A DNA stretch of 64,000 nt from an uncultured Nostocoides sp. (GTDB taxonomy: Bacteria; Actinomycetota; Actinomycetes; Actinomycetales; Dermatophilaceae), in assembly GCA_937873315.1 (NCBI GenBank), contig CALMQX010000033.1, positions 186,001 through 250,000 on the forward strand, read 5' to 3'. The translations under genes were made by a program, and so were the position numbers. Shown piece after piece: positions 1 through 8,063 of the stretch; position 1 is the stretch's first letter, and the number at the start of each line of letters is the position of its first letter. The notes under the pieces are model-generated. The model was not told the DNA's origin. It worked only from the letters and a program-made list of their open reading frames with translations, and did no database searches.

Positions 1-1
1 T

Positions 2-265
2 GAGCTGTCCTTCTTCCTCGCGATTCCGGCACTCACGGCGGCCGGGATCTTCGAAGCGGTCGACAACCGTGATGCGGTCATGGACCTCGGCGTCGGCCAG
101 ATGCTCGTCGGCATCGTCGTCGCTTTCGCGGTGGCCTATGCCTCGATCGCCTGGCTCCTGCGCTTCGTGGCGGGGAACTCGCTGCGTTCGTTCGTCTGGT
201 ACCGCATCGGTCTGGGCATCCTGCTCGTCGGTGCCCTCTGGGCCGGTGGAATCAGCGCGACCTGA
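2..265 (+). CDS. uppP: Undecaprenyl-diphosphatase UppP, C-terminal part
   Basis: The last 87 residues of an integral membrane phosphatase; the gene begins before the window. UppP (BacA family) dephosphorylates undecaprenyl pyrophosphate so that the lipid carrier can be reused in peptidoglycan synthesis. The fragment opens with ELSFFLAIPAL, the conserved FxFLLAIP-type stretch of the family, followed by two hydrophobic helices (about residues 28-50 and 62-82) and the typical RIGLGILL tail ending a few residues later. The convergent corA gene lies 26 bp downstream. Identification is firm for the part visible; nothing can be said about its promoter. Confidence 0.9.
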   Translation, partial: ELSFFLAIPALTAAGIFEAVDNRDAVMDLGVGQMLVGIVVAFAVAYASIAWLLRFVAGNSLRSFVWYRIGLGILLVGALWAGGISAT

Positions 266-291
266 GCGCGTGCCCCTGGCGACCCGCCCGG

Positions 292-1269
292 CTAGAGCCA
301 ACCGGAGCGCTTGAAGGCGCGATAGAGCATCCCGCAGGCGCCGAACATCACCGCCAGCACCAGGAAGTAGCCATACGTCCAGCGCAACTCCGGCATATTG
401 TCGAAGTTCATGCCGTAGACCCCGGCGATCATCGTCGGGAGGGCAGCGATCGCGACCCAAGCCGAGATCTTGCGCATATCGGAGTTCTGCTGAACCGAGA
501 TCTGGGCCAGATGCGCGCCCAAGACATCGGTGAGCAGCCGATCATAGGACTCGACATGGTCAATCACCGCGTGCAGGTGGTCCGAGACATCGCGGATCAG
601 CAACTTGATCTCGTCCTCCTGGATGGGCGAGATCGTGGCGTGGTGGAGCATCTGGAGCGGCGCCGACAGCGGTGAGGTGGCCCGTTTGAACTCGAGCACT
701 TCCCGCTTGAGCCGATAGATGTTCTCGGAACTGACGGTTTCACCCCCGAAGACCGCGGTCTCGATCTGCTCCAGGTCCAAGGCGATTTCGTCGTCGATGG
801 CGCGGTAGGTGTCGACCACACTGTCCACGATCGCGTGCAGCGCACCCATGGGCCCGAGGCGCAGCCGTTCGGGCTCGGCCTCCAGGGCTAGGCGGATCGA
901 GGACAGCGGCGCGGCTTCGCCCCGCCGCACCGTGACGATGAACTGCTCGCCGACGAAGATCATCATCTCGCCGGTCTCGATATCGCTGGTCTCTTCGACA
1001 TAGCGCAGCGGCTTGAAGACAAAGAAGATCGAACCCTCGTAGACCTCCACCTTGGCGCGCTGTCCGCCATGAAGGGCATCCTCCACGGCCAGCGGGTGCA
1101 ACTTCAGCTCGTCACGGACGAGGTCGAACTCCGCTTCGGTGGGGTCCTTGAGACCGATCCACACATAGGAGGATCGGTCGCCGGCGGCGCGGAGTTGGTC
1201 CAACTCATTGCTGAGGTCCCCACAGGGATGACGCTGGCCCTGCGCATAGACGGCCTGATCCACAATCAC
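292..1269 (-). CDS. corA: CorA-type magnesium/cobalt transporter
   Basis: A 325-residue CorA family divalent metal channel of the cytoplasmic membrane. The signature YGMN loop between the two C-terminal transmembrane helices is present (VYGMNFDNMPE), followed by the second helix and a short basic tail FKRSGWL. The N-terminal soluble domain has the usual HPLAVEDAL motif. The start chosen is the GTG of the VIVDQAVY segment because CorA proteins usually begin just before that motif; a GTG two codons later sits better behind the AGGG stretch and is an alternative. The open frame runs further upstream but into the divergent phosphatase gene, with an unlikely composition. Substrate (Mg, Co or Ni) cannot be decided from sequence. 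Confidence 0.9.
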   Translation of the reverse strand: MIVDQAVYAQGQRHPCGDLSNELDQLRAAGDRSSYVWIGLKDPTEAEFDLVRDELKLHPLAVEDALHGGQRAKVEVYEGSIFFVFKPLRYVEETSDIETGEMMIFVGEQFIVTVRRGEAAPLSSIRLALEAEPERLRLGPMGALHAIVDSVVDTYRAIDDEIALDLEQIETAVFGGETVSSENIYRLKREVLEFKRATSPLSAPLQMLHHATISPIQEDEIKLLIRDVSDHLHAVIDHVESYDRLLTDVLGAHLAQISVQQNSDMRKISAWVAIAALPTMIAGVYGMNFDNMPELRWTYGYFLVLAVMFGACGMLYRAFKRSGWL

Positions 1270-1285
1270 GTCCCTATCGTGGCCG

Positions 1286-1297
1286 TACAGTGCCGAT
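1286..1297 (+). promoter_or_regulatory. Leaderless promoter -10 box of the histidine phosphatase gene
   Basis: TACAGT at 1286-1291 is followed by 6 nt and then the GTG start at 1298, the spacing expected when transcription begins on the start codon. Confidence 0.5.
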
Positions 1298-1975
1298 GTG
1301 ACCACCGTCTTGCTGATCCGACACGCCGAATCGGCCTCAAACGCCGCGGGAACCCTTTCCGGGCGGATGCCCGGGGTCGCTTTGACCGATCGGGGTCGGG
1401 AAGCGGCGGTGGCATTGGGGGACCGGTTGGCCGGGCTGGACTTGGTGCTGCGCGCCAGCTCGCCGATGGAGCGCTGCCGTGAGACCGCGGCGCTGGCCGG
1501 CTTGGAGCAGGTGGAGGTGGTGGCCGGGTTCACCGAGTGCGGCTATGGCGCGTGGACCGGACGCGCCCTGCGCGACTTGGCCGAGGATCCGCTCTGGCGC
1601 GTCGTTCAGGACAGTCCAGGCGAGGCGTACTTCCCCGCTTCACCCGAGTATGCCGCCGAGTCACTGACGCAGATGGGGGAGCGCATCTGGGCGACCCTGA
1701 CGGGGCTTGATGCTGACCTGTCCAACGAGCACGGCGAGGGTGTGCTCTGGGCAGCGGTCACCCATGGGGACCCGATCAAGGCCGCACTGGCCCACGCCAG
1801 CGGCGCCGGGATCGGCGCGCTACAACGCTTTCGGGTGGATCCGGCATCGATCAGCGTGATCACCTGGGCCTCCGGTCGGCCGACCATCGCGGCCGTCAAC
1901 ACGCACTCCGGCGGGCTGGCGGCATTCCGGCCACGTCGCCACACCGAGGAGGTCGGCGGCGGCTCGGGAGACTGA
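1298..1975 (+). CDS. Histidine phosphatase family protein (phosphoglycerate mutase-like)
   Basis: A 225-residue member of the branch-1 histidine phosphatase superfamily. The catalytic LIRHAES motif lies at residues 6-12, the second active-site histidine in VTHGDP near residue 157, and the ERC segment near residue 58. The protein belongs to the actinobacterial type usually encoded close to mshC (MSMEG_4193-like), which fits the presence of mshC 4 kb downstream. Substrate unknown; such proteins are often annotated phosphomutase without evidence. GTG start with a TACAGT box 6 nt upstream, divergent from corA with only 28 bp between the two starts. Confidence 0.85.
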   Translation: MTTVLLIRHAESASNAAGTLSGRMPGVALTDRGREAAVALGDRLAGLDLVLRASSPMERCRETAALAGLEQVEVVAGFTECGYGAWTGRALRDLAEDPLWRVVQDSPGEAYFPASPEYAAESLTQMGERIWATLTGLDADLSNEHGEGVLWAAVTHGDPIKAALAHASGAGIGALQRFRVDPASISVITWASGRPTIAAVNTHSGGLAAFRPRRHTEEVGGGSGD

Positions 1976-1982
1976 GACACCA

Positions 1983-2027
1983 CTCATGGGTCGTTATTGC
2001 ATATAGTTCGCAATAACGACCCATGAG
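1983..2027. promoter_or_regulatory. Perfect 18-bp inverted repeat over the cbiM promoter (Nur-like operator)
   Basis: Arms 1983-2000 and 2010-2027 are exact reverse complements separated by 9 nt. The core TTGCATATAGTTCGCAA has the layout tTGCaa-N5-ttGCAA described for the nickel-responsive Fur-family repressor Nur of Streptomyces. A TATAGT box (2002-2007) sits in the centre, so a protein bound to the arms would cover the -10 element. GAGAGGA (2025-2031), the cbiM ribosome site, directly follows. Metal-responsive repression is inference; a hairpin in the mRNA is also possible. Confidence 0.6.
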
Positions 2028-2039
2028 AGGACTGCCGGC

Positions 2040-2726
2040 ATGCACGTGCCCGATGGATTCCTGAATCTGCCCACCTCCGCGGCCACGGCGGTTGTTGCGG
2101 TGAGCGTGGTGGCGCTCTCCGCACGGCGGGCCCGCGCCGAGTTGGACGACCGGACCGCACCGCTGGCCGGGCTGGTGGCCACCTTCATCTTTGCCGCTCA
2201 AATGATCAACTTCCCGGTGGGCGCAGGCACCTCGGGGCATCTCATCGGCGCGGCCCTCGCGGCGGCCCTGGTGGGGCCGTGGGCGGCGACGCTGTGCCTG
2301 ACCGTGGTGCTGATCGTGCAGGCCCTGCTCTTTGCCGACGGTGGGGTCAGTGCCCTGGGAACCAATGTGCTCCTCATGGGCATCGTCGCCGTCTGGACTG
2401 CCTGGTGGGTGATGCAGACCGTGATTCGACTCACCCGCGGTCGCCCCCGTGGGGTCCTGATCGCGGTGGCCTTGGGGTCCCTGATCTCGGTGCCGGTGGC
2501 CGCGCTGGCGTTCTCGGCGCTCTTTGCCGTGGGAGGCGCTGCCGAGGTGCCCGTGGGCCTGCTGATGAAGACGATGGCCGGTTGGCATGTGCTGATCGGT
2601 GCGGGAGAAGCACTGGCAACGACGGCCGTCGTGGGCGCGGTGCTTCGTACCCGCCCCGACCTCGTCCGGCTCGCCCGGCGCCCTGCCGAGGACGTCAGCG
2701 CCCAGGAGAGCGTGGTGATCGCATGA
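2040..2726 (+). CDS. cbiM: Energy-coupling factor cobalt/nickel transporter S component CbiM
   Basis: A 228-residue membrane protein starting MHVPDGFL. In CbiM/NikM the first residues, Met1 and His2, fold back into the membrane and coordinate Co(II) or Ni(II); the MHxPDG motif is intact. About six hydrophobic helices follow, including the conserved GAGTSGHLIGAALA segment. It is the substrate-binding subunit of a group I ECF transporter whose other parts follow immediately (ATGA overlap with the PDGLE gene). Start supported by GAGAGGA 8 nt upstream. No cobalamin riboswitch fits in the 64 nt between the preceding gene and this start, so control is probably through the palindrome at 1983-2027. 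Confidence 0.95.
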   Translation: MHVPDGFLNLPTSAATAVVAVSVVALSARRARAELDDRTAPLAGLVATFIFAAQMINFPVGAGTSGHLIGAALAAALVGPWAATLCLTVVLIVQALLFADGGVSALGTNVLLMGIVAVWTAWWVMQTVIRLTRGRPRGVLIAVALGSLISVPVAALAFSALFAVGGAAEVPVGLLMKTMAGWHVLIGAGEALATTAVVGAVLRTRPDLVRLARRPAEDVSAQESVVIA

Positions 2727-3019
2727 GTACCCGACGCCTGGTGTCGGCGGGCTTGGTGCTCAGCCTGCTGGTGGCCGGAGTGCTCTCGCTTGTGGCCTCC
2801 TCGCACCCCGATGGCCTGGAGTTCGTTGCGGGCGCCCTGGGTTTCGACGGGAGCGCGCAGGAGAGCCGCACGGCCTCCTCGCCGCTGGCCGACTATGCGG
2901 TCCGCGGCGTGGACGGTGGCCTGTCGGGAGGGCTCGCCGGCATCCTCGGCGTGCTGATCGTGGCGGCCTTGTCTTTCGGGCTGTTCTTCGCGCTCCGCCG
3001 GCGCGCGACGCGTAGCTGA
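2723..3019 (+). CDS. CbiN-like PDGLE-domain subunit of the cobalt/nickel transporter
   Basis: A 98-residue protein with an N-terminal membrane helix (residues 6-26), the motif HPDGLEFVAG that defines the PDGLE domain (residues 28-37), a short extracytoplasmic loop and a second C-terminal helix followed by basic RRRATRS. This two-helix subunit replaces or resembles CbiN in ECF metal transporters and is thought to help metal loading of CbiM. Starts inside the cbiM stop codon (ATGA), so translation is coupled. Confidence 0.88.
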   Translation: MSTRRLVSAGLVLSLLVAGVLSLVASSHPDGLEFVAGALGFDGSAQESRTASSPLADYAVRGVDGGLSGGLAGILGVLIVAALSFGLFFALRRRATRS

Positions 3020-3021
3020 TT

Positions 3022-3780
3022 GTGGGCGCCGGCACCGGCCAACACCTGCACGTCGAGGGAAACAGCCTGCTGCACCGAATGTCGGCGACCGCCAAACTCG
3101 TCGGCCTGCTGGCCCTGGTCGTCGTCGTGGTGGCCATCCCCAAAGGGGCGTGGTTCGCCTTGGCCGGCTCGCTGTGCCTCGGGATGCTCGTCTTGGTGTC
3201 CACCGGGGTGAGCGCACGGCATACCCTGCCCAGACTTGCCGTCGATCTGCCGTTCGTCGTCTTCGCTCTCGTGCTGCCCTTCGTGGCGACTGGGACGCGG
3301 GTGCCGCTTGGCCCGGTGACGGTCAGCGAAAGTGGCCTGGTGGCTGCCGGTACCTTGCTCGCCAAGGCGAGCACGGGCGCCCTGGTCGGCGTGGCCTTTG
3401 CGGTCACGACCGCACCTCGGGACCTTGTGCTGGCCCTCCAACAACTACGCGTGCCAGACCCTATGGTGAGCATCGTGTCTTTCATGGTCCGCTATCTGTC
3501 GGTGGTCTCCGGAGAGCTTGCCCGGATGCGGATTGCCCTGGCCTCCAGGGGCTTTCGTGGCCGAAGCCTGCGATCGTGGCCCACCATCGCCGCCAGCGCC
3601 GGCGCGCTCTTTGTGCGTAGCTTCGAGCGTGGTGAGCGCGTCCACTTGGCCATGCTGAGCAGGGGGTATGCCGGTCGACTGCCCGCGCTGGAGGCGCCCA
3701 CCACGACGCCGTCGATGTGGGCACTGGCGCTGGCGCCTGCGGCGATTGCCGGTGGACTCCTGGTCGGTGCCCTGCGATGA
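3022..3780 (+). CDS. cbiQ: ECF transporter T component CbiQ
   Basis: A 252-residue transmembrane coupling protein of the cobalt/nickel ECF importer. Beginning with GTG 2 nt after the PDGLE gene, it has a short hydrophilic start (HLHVEGNSLLHR, typical of CbiQ), hydrophobic helices, and the cytoplasmic ARG-type coupling motif in ALASRGFRGRS near residue 174 that docks on the ATPase. A second conserved segment is MLSRGYAGRLP. Overlaps cbiO by ATGA. Confidence 0.92.
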   Translation: MGAGTGQHLHVEGNSLLHRMSATAKLVGLLALVVVVVAIPKGAWFALAGSLCLGMLVLVSTGVSARHTLPRLAVDLPFVVFALVLPFVATGTRVPLGPVTVSESGLVAAGTLLAKASTGALVGVAFAVTTAPRDLVLALQQLRVPDPMVSIVSFMVRYLSVVSGELARMRIALASRGFRGRSLRSWPTIAASAGALFVRSFERGERVHLAMLSRGYAGRLPALEAPTTTPSMWALALAPAAIAGGLLVGALR

Positions 3781-4508
3781 GTCATCCGGTCCTGGATCTG
3801 CGGGGGGTTCGCTATGCCTATCCCGGTGGGCATGAGGCCCTGAGTGGGGTAGACCTACACGTTCACGCGGGCGAGCGGGTTGCCTTGCTCGGGCCCAATG
3901 GCGCTGGGAAGACCACGCTTGTCCTCCACCTCAATGCGATCTTGCGGGCTACTTCGGGGTCCGTGAGCGTCAGTGGTCGCCAGGTCACCACTGACACGAT
4001 CGCCGAGATTCGGCGCTGCGTGGGGGTGGTCTTCCAAGACCCCGACGACCAGCTCTTCATGCCGACGGTGCGCGATGACGTGTCCTTCGGCCCGGCCAAC
4101 CTCGGCCTGCGCGGGGATGATCTGGCGGAGCGGGTGGATGAGGCGCTCACTGCCGTCGGGGTGGCCGATCTGGCGGATCGGCCCCCGCACCACCTCTCTT
4201 TCGGGCAACGCCGCCGAGTGGCGATCGCCACGGTGCTGGCCATGCGTCCGGAGATCCTCGTGCTCGACGAGCCCTCCTCGAACCTCGATCCAGCCGCCCG
4301 CCGCGAGCTTGCCGAGATCCTCGAGAGCCTGGACGTGACGATCCTCATGGTCACTCATGATCTGCCCTATGCCGCGCAACTGTGCGAGCGCGCGCTGGTG
4401 CTCTCCGGTGGACGGATCGTTGCTGACGGGCCCACCGTCGACCTCCTGCGCGACGAGGAACTGATGCGAGCGCACCGGCTCGAACTGCCATTCGGCTTCT
4501 CGGTGTAG
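3777..4508 (+). CDS. cbiO: ECF transporter ATPase CbiO
   Basis: A 243-residue ABC ATPase powering the CbiM/CbiQ transporter. Walker A is GPNGAGKTT (about residues 38-46), Q-loop VVFQDPDDQLF, signature LSFGQRRRVAIA, Walker B ILVLDEPSSNLD, switch histidine in MVTHD. Only one ATPase is encoded, so a homodimer is expected. Last gene of the four-gene operon 2040-4508; the next gene has its own promoter-like box. Confidence 0.95.
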   Translation: MSHPVLDLRGVRYAYPGGHEALSGVDLHVHAGERVALLGPNGAGKTTLVLHLNAILRATSGSVSVSGRQVTTDTIAEIRRCVGVVFQDPDDQLFMPTVRDDVSFGPANLGLRGDDLAERVDEALTAVGVADLADRPPHHLSFGQRRRVAIATVLAMRPEILVLDEPSSNLDPAARRELAEILESLDVTILMVTHDLPYAAQLCERALVLSGGRIVADGPTVDLLRDEELMRAHRLELPFGFSV

Positions 4509-4527
4509 CGCACCGGCCGACCTCGTC

Positions 4528-4540
4528 TATGGTCGGGTGT
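4528..4540 (+). promoter_or_regulatory. Leaderless promoter -10 box of the DUF3090 gene
   Basis: TATGGT (4528-4533), 7 nt, then ATG at 4541. The placement also decides between the ATG at 4529, which lies inside the box, and the one at 4541. Confidence 0.5.
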
Positions 4541-5041
4541 ATGCCGCGAGCCGAATTTGACCCGCCACAACGCTTCGTGGCTGGCACGGTGGGACCGCCA
4601 GGGATGCGGACCTTCTTCCTGCAAGCCCGCTCCGGGAACCGGCTGTATGCGGTCTCCCTGGAGAAGGGCCAAGTGACCATCCTCGCCGACAAGGTGCTCG
4701 ACCTCCTCGATACCGTGGGGGAGGGCGCCGAACCGGTGCTGCCCGATGCCGGGCCCTTGGAGGTGCCCATCGAGGACGAGTTCCGGGTGGCCGCGCTGAC
4801 GCTGGCCTGGGATACCGCGCGCCGCCTCGTCGTGATCGAGTGCCATGACGCGGACCCCGACGAGGCCGATCCCGCCGAACTCACCTCGCTGCGGGTGGTG
4901 CTGCCTCCCGACATCGCCCGCGGGTTCGCCCGCCGGGCGCAGGCCGTCGTGGCTGCCGGGCGCCCCGCATGTCCCTTCTGTGGGCAGCCGCTAGACCCAG
5001 ATGGCCACATCTGCCCCCGCGCCAATGGCTACCGACGCTGA
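4541..5041 (+). CDS. DUF3090 family conserved actinobacterial protein
   Basis: A 166-residue protein of unknown function found in nearly all actinobacteria beside the SCO1664-type gene and often mshC. It begins MPRAEFDPPQRFVAGTVG, matching the family's start, and ends with a zinc-ribbon-like CPFCGQPLDPDGHIC segment (two CxxC-type pairs, about residues 147-161). The conserved FFLQARSGNRLYAVSLEKGQ stretch lies near residues 25-44. Overlaps the next gene by 17 bp, indicating coupled translation. Function not known; the conserved neighbourhood is the only hint. Confidence 0.88.
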   Translation: MPRAEFDPPQRFVAGTVGPPGMRTFFLQARSGNRLYAVSLEKGQVTILADKVLDLLDTVGEGAEPVLPDAGPLEVPIEDEFRVAALTLAWDTARRLVVIECHDADPDEADPAELTSLRVVLPPDIARGFARRAQAVVAAGRPACPFCGQPLDPDGHICPRANGYRR

Positions 5042-5819
5042 GGTCTGCGCGCACCTGCTGGCCGGTGAGCTCGAGGTGCTCGGTCGGATCGTGGACTCCT
5101 CCAACCAGGCACTCCTGGTCTCCTGCAGCGATGGCGCCACCCAGACCCTGGCGATCTACAAGCCGCTGCAGGGCGAGCGTGCGCTCTGGGACTACCCCGA
5201 TGGCTCGTTGGTCGCGCGAGAGCGCGCTGCCTATCTGATCTCGCATGCTGCCGGGGTCGACATCGTGCCGCCCACGGTGTTGCGGGACGGTCCCTTCGGG
5301 CCTGGCTCGGTCCAGGAATGGATCGGCGAGGTCGAGGGAGAGCACGCCGGTCTGGTCGAGGTGGTCGAGCCGCAGGCCGTGCCCGCGGGCTGGATCCCCG
5401 TCCTAGCCGCTCAGGACCAACGCGGCCGCCCGATCCTGCTGGTCCACGCCGACGACGCCCGGTTGCGGACTGTGGCCGTGCTCGACGCGGTGCTGAACAA
5501 CTCCGATCGCAAGGGCAGCCATCTCATCCTCGAGGGGGATCGGCTGCGAGGAATCGACCACGGCGTGAGCCTCGGGGTCGAGCCGAAGGTGCGAACGGTG
5601 TTGTGGGGGTGGGCCGGGCAGCCGCTGACGGACACCGACCGAGGCCATCTTCAGACCCTCGACGCGGCCCTCAAGAGCAGTCTGCGGACCGAGCTGGCTC
5701 CGCTGCTGACCGCGGCCGAAGTGAACGCCCTGGATGAGCGTGTGCAGGCCCTCCTGGCCGACGGGGTTCATCCGGGGCCGACACCCGGATGGCCCGCGAT
5801 CCCGTGGCCGGCCCTGTGA
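5025..5819 (+). CDS. SCO1664 family protein (phosphatidylinositol kinase-like fold)
   Basis: A 264-residue protein of the SCO1664 family (TIGR03843), distantly related to phosphatidylinositol 3/4-kinases. Visible kinase-like features are AIYKPLQGERALWDYP near residues 40-55, with the lysine expected to contact ATP, and NNSDRKGSHLI followed by GIDHGVS near residues 155-180, resembling catalytic and metal-binding loops. Its target is unknown. The start at 5025 is chosen over an ATG at 5001 to reduce overlap with DUF3090; both are possible. Sits between DUF3090 and mshC, a conserved order in actinobacteria. Confidence 0.83.
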   Translation: MATDAEVCAHLLAGELEVLGRIVDSSNQALLVSCSDGATQTLAIYKPLQGERALWDYPDGSLVARERAAYLISHAAGVDIVPPTVLRDGPFGPGSVQEWIGEVEGEHAGLVEVVEPQAVPAGWIPVLAAQDQRGRPILLVHADDARLRTVAVLDAVLNNSDRKGSHLILEGDRLRGIDHGVSLGVEPKVRTVLWGWAGQPLTDTDRGHLQTLDAALKSSLRTELAPLLTAAEVNALDERVQALLADGVHPGPTPGWPAIPWPAL

Positions 5820-5843
5820 GCCACGTCCGGGCCCGCGGCGACA

Positions 5844-5856
5844 TAGGCTTCACCCC
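5844..5856 (+). promoter_or_regulatory. Leaderless promoter -10 box of mshC
   Basis: TAGGCT (5844-5849), 7 nt, GTG at 5857. Confidence 0.5.
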
Positions 5857-7110
5857 GTGAAGTCCTGGCCCGCCCCAGCATTGCCCGACCTACCCGGACG
5901 CGCCGGTGCCATCACCGTGGCCGACTCCTCCACGGGTGGCCCGCTCACCATCGAGCCGGATGGGCCGGTACGCATGTATGTCTGCGGGATCACTCCGTAT
6001 GACGCGACCCACCTTGGTCACGCGGCCACCTATGTCACCTTTGATGTCCTGGGCCGTGCCCTACGCGATGCCGGGCACGAGGTGCGCTACGTCCAGAACA
6101 TCACCGATGTGGACGATCCTCTCCTTGAGCGCGCCGCCCGCGACGGAGTCCGCTGGCAGGAGTTGGCCACCCGGGAGATCGACCTCTTCCGCGAGGACAT
6201 GACCGCTCTGGGGGTCATCCCGCCCGATCATTTCGTGGGAGTCGTGGACTCCATCGAGCTCATCGCCGATGCGGTGCGCCAACTGGAGGCGCGCGGCGCG
6301 GCATACCGAATCCCGGTCCCCGAGAACCCCACTGGCGACCAGGACATCTACCTCGATCTGGCCTCGACGCCGGACTTCGGCGACGTCAGCGGTTGGTCTC
6401 GTGAGGCCATGATGGAGGTCTTTGCTGAGCGGGGGGGAGACCCTGACCGAGCCGGCAAGAGAGACCCCCTCGATCCATTGCTGTGGCGGGCAGCCAGGCC
6501 CGGCGAACCGTGTTGGACCGTTGACGGGATCGGGTCGGGTCGCCCGGGCTGGCACATTGAATGCACCGCCATCGCGCTGCGCTATCTGGGCGAGCCGATC
6601 GACATTCAAGGTGGCGGTTCGGACCTGGTCTTCCCGCACCACGAGATGAGTGCTGCTCAAGCCGCGGCGCTCACCCAGGAGCCGGTCTTCGCTCGGGCCT
6701 TCGTCCATCAGGCGATGGTGGGACTGGACGGCGAGAAGATGAGCAAGTCCAAGGGCAACCTGGTCTTGGTCTCGCGTCTTCGCCAGGACGGGGTCGACCC
6801 CATGGCGATCCGGTTGGTCCTCCTTGCACACCGGCATAACCGGGACTGGGAGTACACCGACGCTGACCTCACCGAAGCTCAGGAACGACTCTCCAGGTGG
6901 CGAGCAGCGTTGTCGGGCAACGGTTCTGCCGCCAGTCAGATAGTGGTCGATGGGCTGCGCGCCGCGCTGGCCGATGAGTTGAATACCCCGGCGGCGCTCT
7001 CCGTCGTGGACCACTGGGCCGCGGAAACCCTCGGTGGCGACACCTCAGAGCCCACCGGCGCCGGTGTCGTGGCGCGCGCCATCGACGCCTTGCTCGGCAT
7101 TCGACTCTGA
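5857..7110 (+). CDS. mshC: L-cysteine:1D-myo-inositol 2-amino-2-deoxy-alpha-D-glucopyranoside ligase
   Basis: A 417-residue ATP-dependent ligase that joins cysteine to GlcN-inositol in mycothiol synthesis, the actinobacterial replacement for glutathione. Related to cysteinyl-tRNA synthetase: YVCGITPYDATHLGHAATY (HxGH-type signature with zinc-ligand Cys, about residues 43-61), the RPGWHIECTAIA segment with a further Cys/His, GGSDLVFPHHE, and the KMSKSKGN loop near residue 288. Length and lack of the long tRNA-binding C-terminus distinguish it from CysS. GTG start supported by the preceding box and by family alignment; the longer open frame runs into the previous gene. Confidence 0.95.
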   Translation: MKSWPAPALPDLPGRAGAITVADSSTGGPLTIEPDGPVRMYVCGITPYDATHLGHAATYVTFDVLGRALRDAGHEVRYVQNITDVDDPLLERAARDGVRWQELATREIDLFREDMTALGVIPPDHFVGVVDSIELIADAVRQLEARGAAYRIPVPENPTGDQDIYLDLASTPDFGDVSGWSREAMMEVFAERGGDPDRAGKRDPLDPLLWRAARPGEPCWTVDGIGSGRPGWHIECTAIALRYLGEPIDIQGGGSDLVFPHHEMSAAQAAALTQEPVFARAFVHQAMVGLDGEKMSKSKGNLVLVSRLRQDGVDPMAIRLVLLAHRHNRDWEYTDADLTEAQERLSRWRAALSGNGSAASQIVVDGLRAALADELNTPAALSVVDHWAAETLGGDTSEPTGAGVVARAIDALLGIRL

Positions 7111-7141
7111 ATCCCCGGTAGTCAACGCTGACCCGAGCGCG

Positions 7142-8014
7142 TCACAACTGAGGGGGAGGCTCCGCGCCGGGGCCGAGGTTGCCTCGACGCCGCAGGTATC
7201 GCTCGAACTCCTTGGCGATGGCGTCGCCGCTGGCCTCAGGAAGCTCAGCGGTGTCCTGGGCCTCCTCGAGTGACTCGACGTATTCGAGCACCTCGGTGTC
7301 CGCGGCAGCCAACTCGTCGATGCCACGCTCCCACGCGTGCGCGTCATCCTCGAGTTCACCGCGATCAATCGTGGCGTCGAAAAGATCCTCGAGTCGAGCG
7401 ATCAGCGAGAGGGTGGCCTTGGGGGAGGGAGTGTGCCCGGCATAGTGCGGCACGGCCGCCCAACAGGAGACCGAGTCGATCCCGACCTGAACGGCGGCAT
7501 CGGCGAGGACCCCGGTGATCCCGGTCGGGCCCTCGTAGCTGCTGAGTTCCGCGTCATAGCGCTCCCGAACGCGTTCGACAGCGGCAGTCGTGGTCACCGG
7601 GATCGGCCGTGAGTGGGCTACATCGGCCATCAGCGCACCCAGGGTCAGGCACAGGGTGACGCCATGCTCGGCTGCAAACTCCATGAGTTCGATAGCGAAG
7701 GCACGCCACCGGAAGGAGGGCTCCACGCCCTGGACGAGGATGACATCGCGTCCCAGGCCCGTGCCCTGAGCCACCAAAATGCGCGTGGTGCGCCAGGTGA
7801 TCCGTCGGGTGCCGTCCTCGGTCGAGACCCGCGGACGGTTGACCTGGAAGTCGTAATAGTCCTCGGGGTCCAGCGCCGAGACCGGCTCAGCACCCCAGAT
7901 GGCTGCCAGGTGCTCGATGGCGGCGCTGGCCGCCTCGCCCGCGTCATTCCAGCCTTCGAAGGCCGCGATCATGACCGGGTTGTGCAGGAGCGGTACCTCC
8001 TCGAGCTCGATCAC
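7142..8014 (-). CDS. PAC2 family protein (proteasome assembly chaperone-like)
   Basis: A 290-residue protein beginning MIELEEVPLLHNPVMIAAFEGWNDAGEAA, with the conserved FEGWNDAG motif of the PAC2 family and PHYAGHTPSPKATLSL near the middle. In archaea and eukaryotes the fold occurs in proteasome assembly chaperones; in actinobacteria the family accompanies proteasome-bearing genomes but no direct role is proven. GTG start supported by GAAAGGA 6-7 nt upstream. Convergent with mshC, divergent from the HAD gene. The C-terminus is acidic and ends in a proline-rich tail. Confidence 0.88.
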   Translation of the reverse strand: MIELEEVPLLHNPVMIAAFEGWNDAGEAASAAIEHLAAIWGAEPVSALDPEDYYDFQVNRPRVSTEDGTRRITWRTTRILVAQGTGLGRDVILVQGVEPSFRWRAFAIELMEFAAEHGVTLCLTLGALMADVAHSRPIPVTTTAAVERVRERYDAELSSYEGPTGITGVLADAAVQVGIDSVSCWAAVPHYAGHTPSPKATLSLIARLEDLFDATIDRGELEDDAHAWERGIDELAAADTEVLEYVESLEEAQDTAELPEASGDAIAKEFERYLRRRGNLGPGAEPPPQL

Positions 8015-8050
8015 AGATGCGTCCTTTCGGTCGGGCGTGTGGGTCCACCA

Positions 8051-8063
8051 TAGACTCCCCGGC
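8051..8063 (+). promoter_or_regulatory. Leaderless promoter -10 box of the HAD hydrolase gene
   Basis: TAGACT (8051-8056), 7 nt, ATG at 8064. Confidence 0.5.

Noticed and set aside
1983-2027. Inverted repeat as a terminator of the histidine phosphatase gene
   Set aside because: No T-tract follows, a -10 box sits in the loop and a ribosome site directly after; a promoter-operator reading fits better.
1976-2039. Cobalamin riboswitch upstream of cbiM
   Set aside because: Only 64 nt are available and there is no B12-box; the same holds for the 36-bp gap before metH.
2198-3217. Long reverse-strand open frame opposite the cbi operon
   Set aside because: It is antisense to well-supported genes, with Arg/Pro/Ala-rich composition typical of GC-rich shadow frames.
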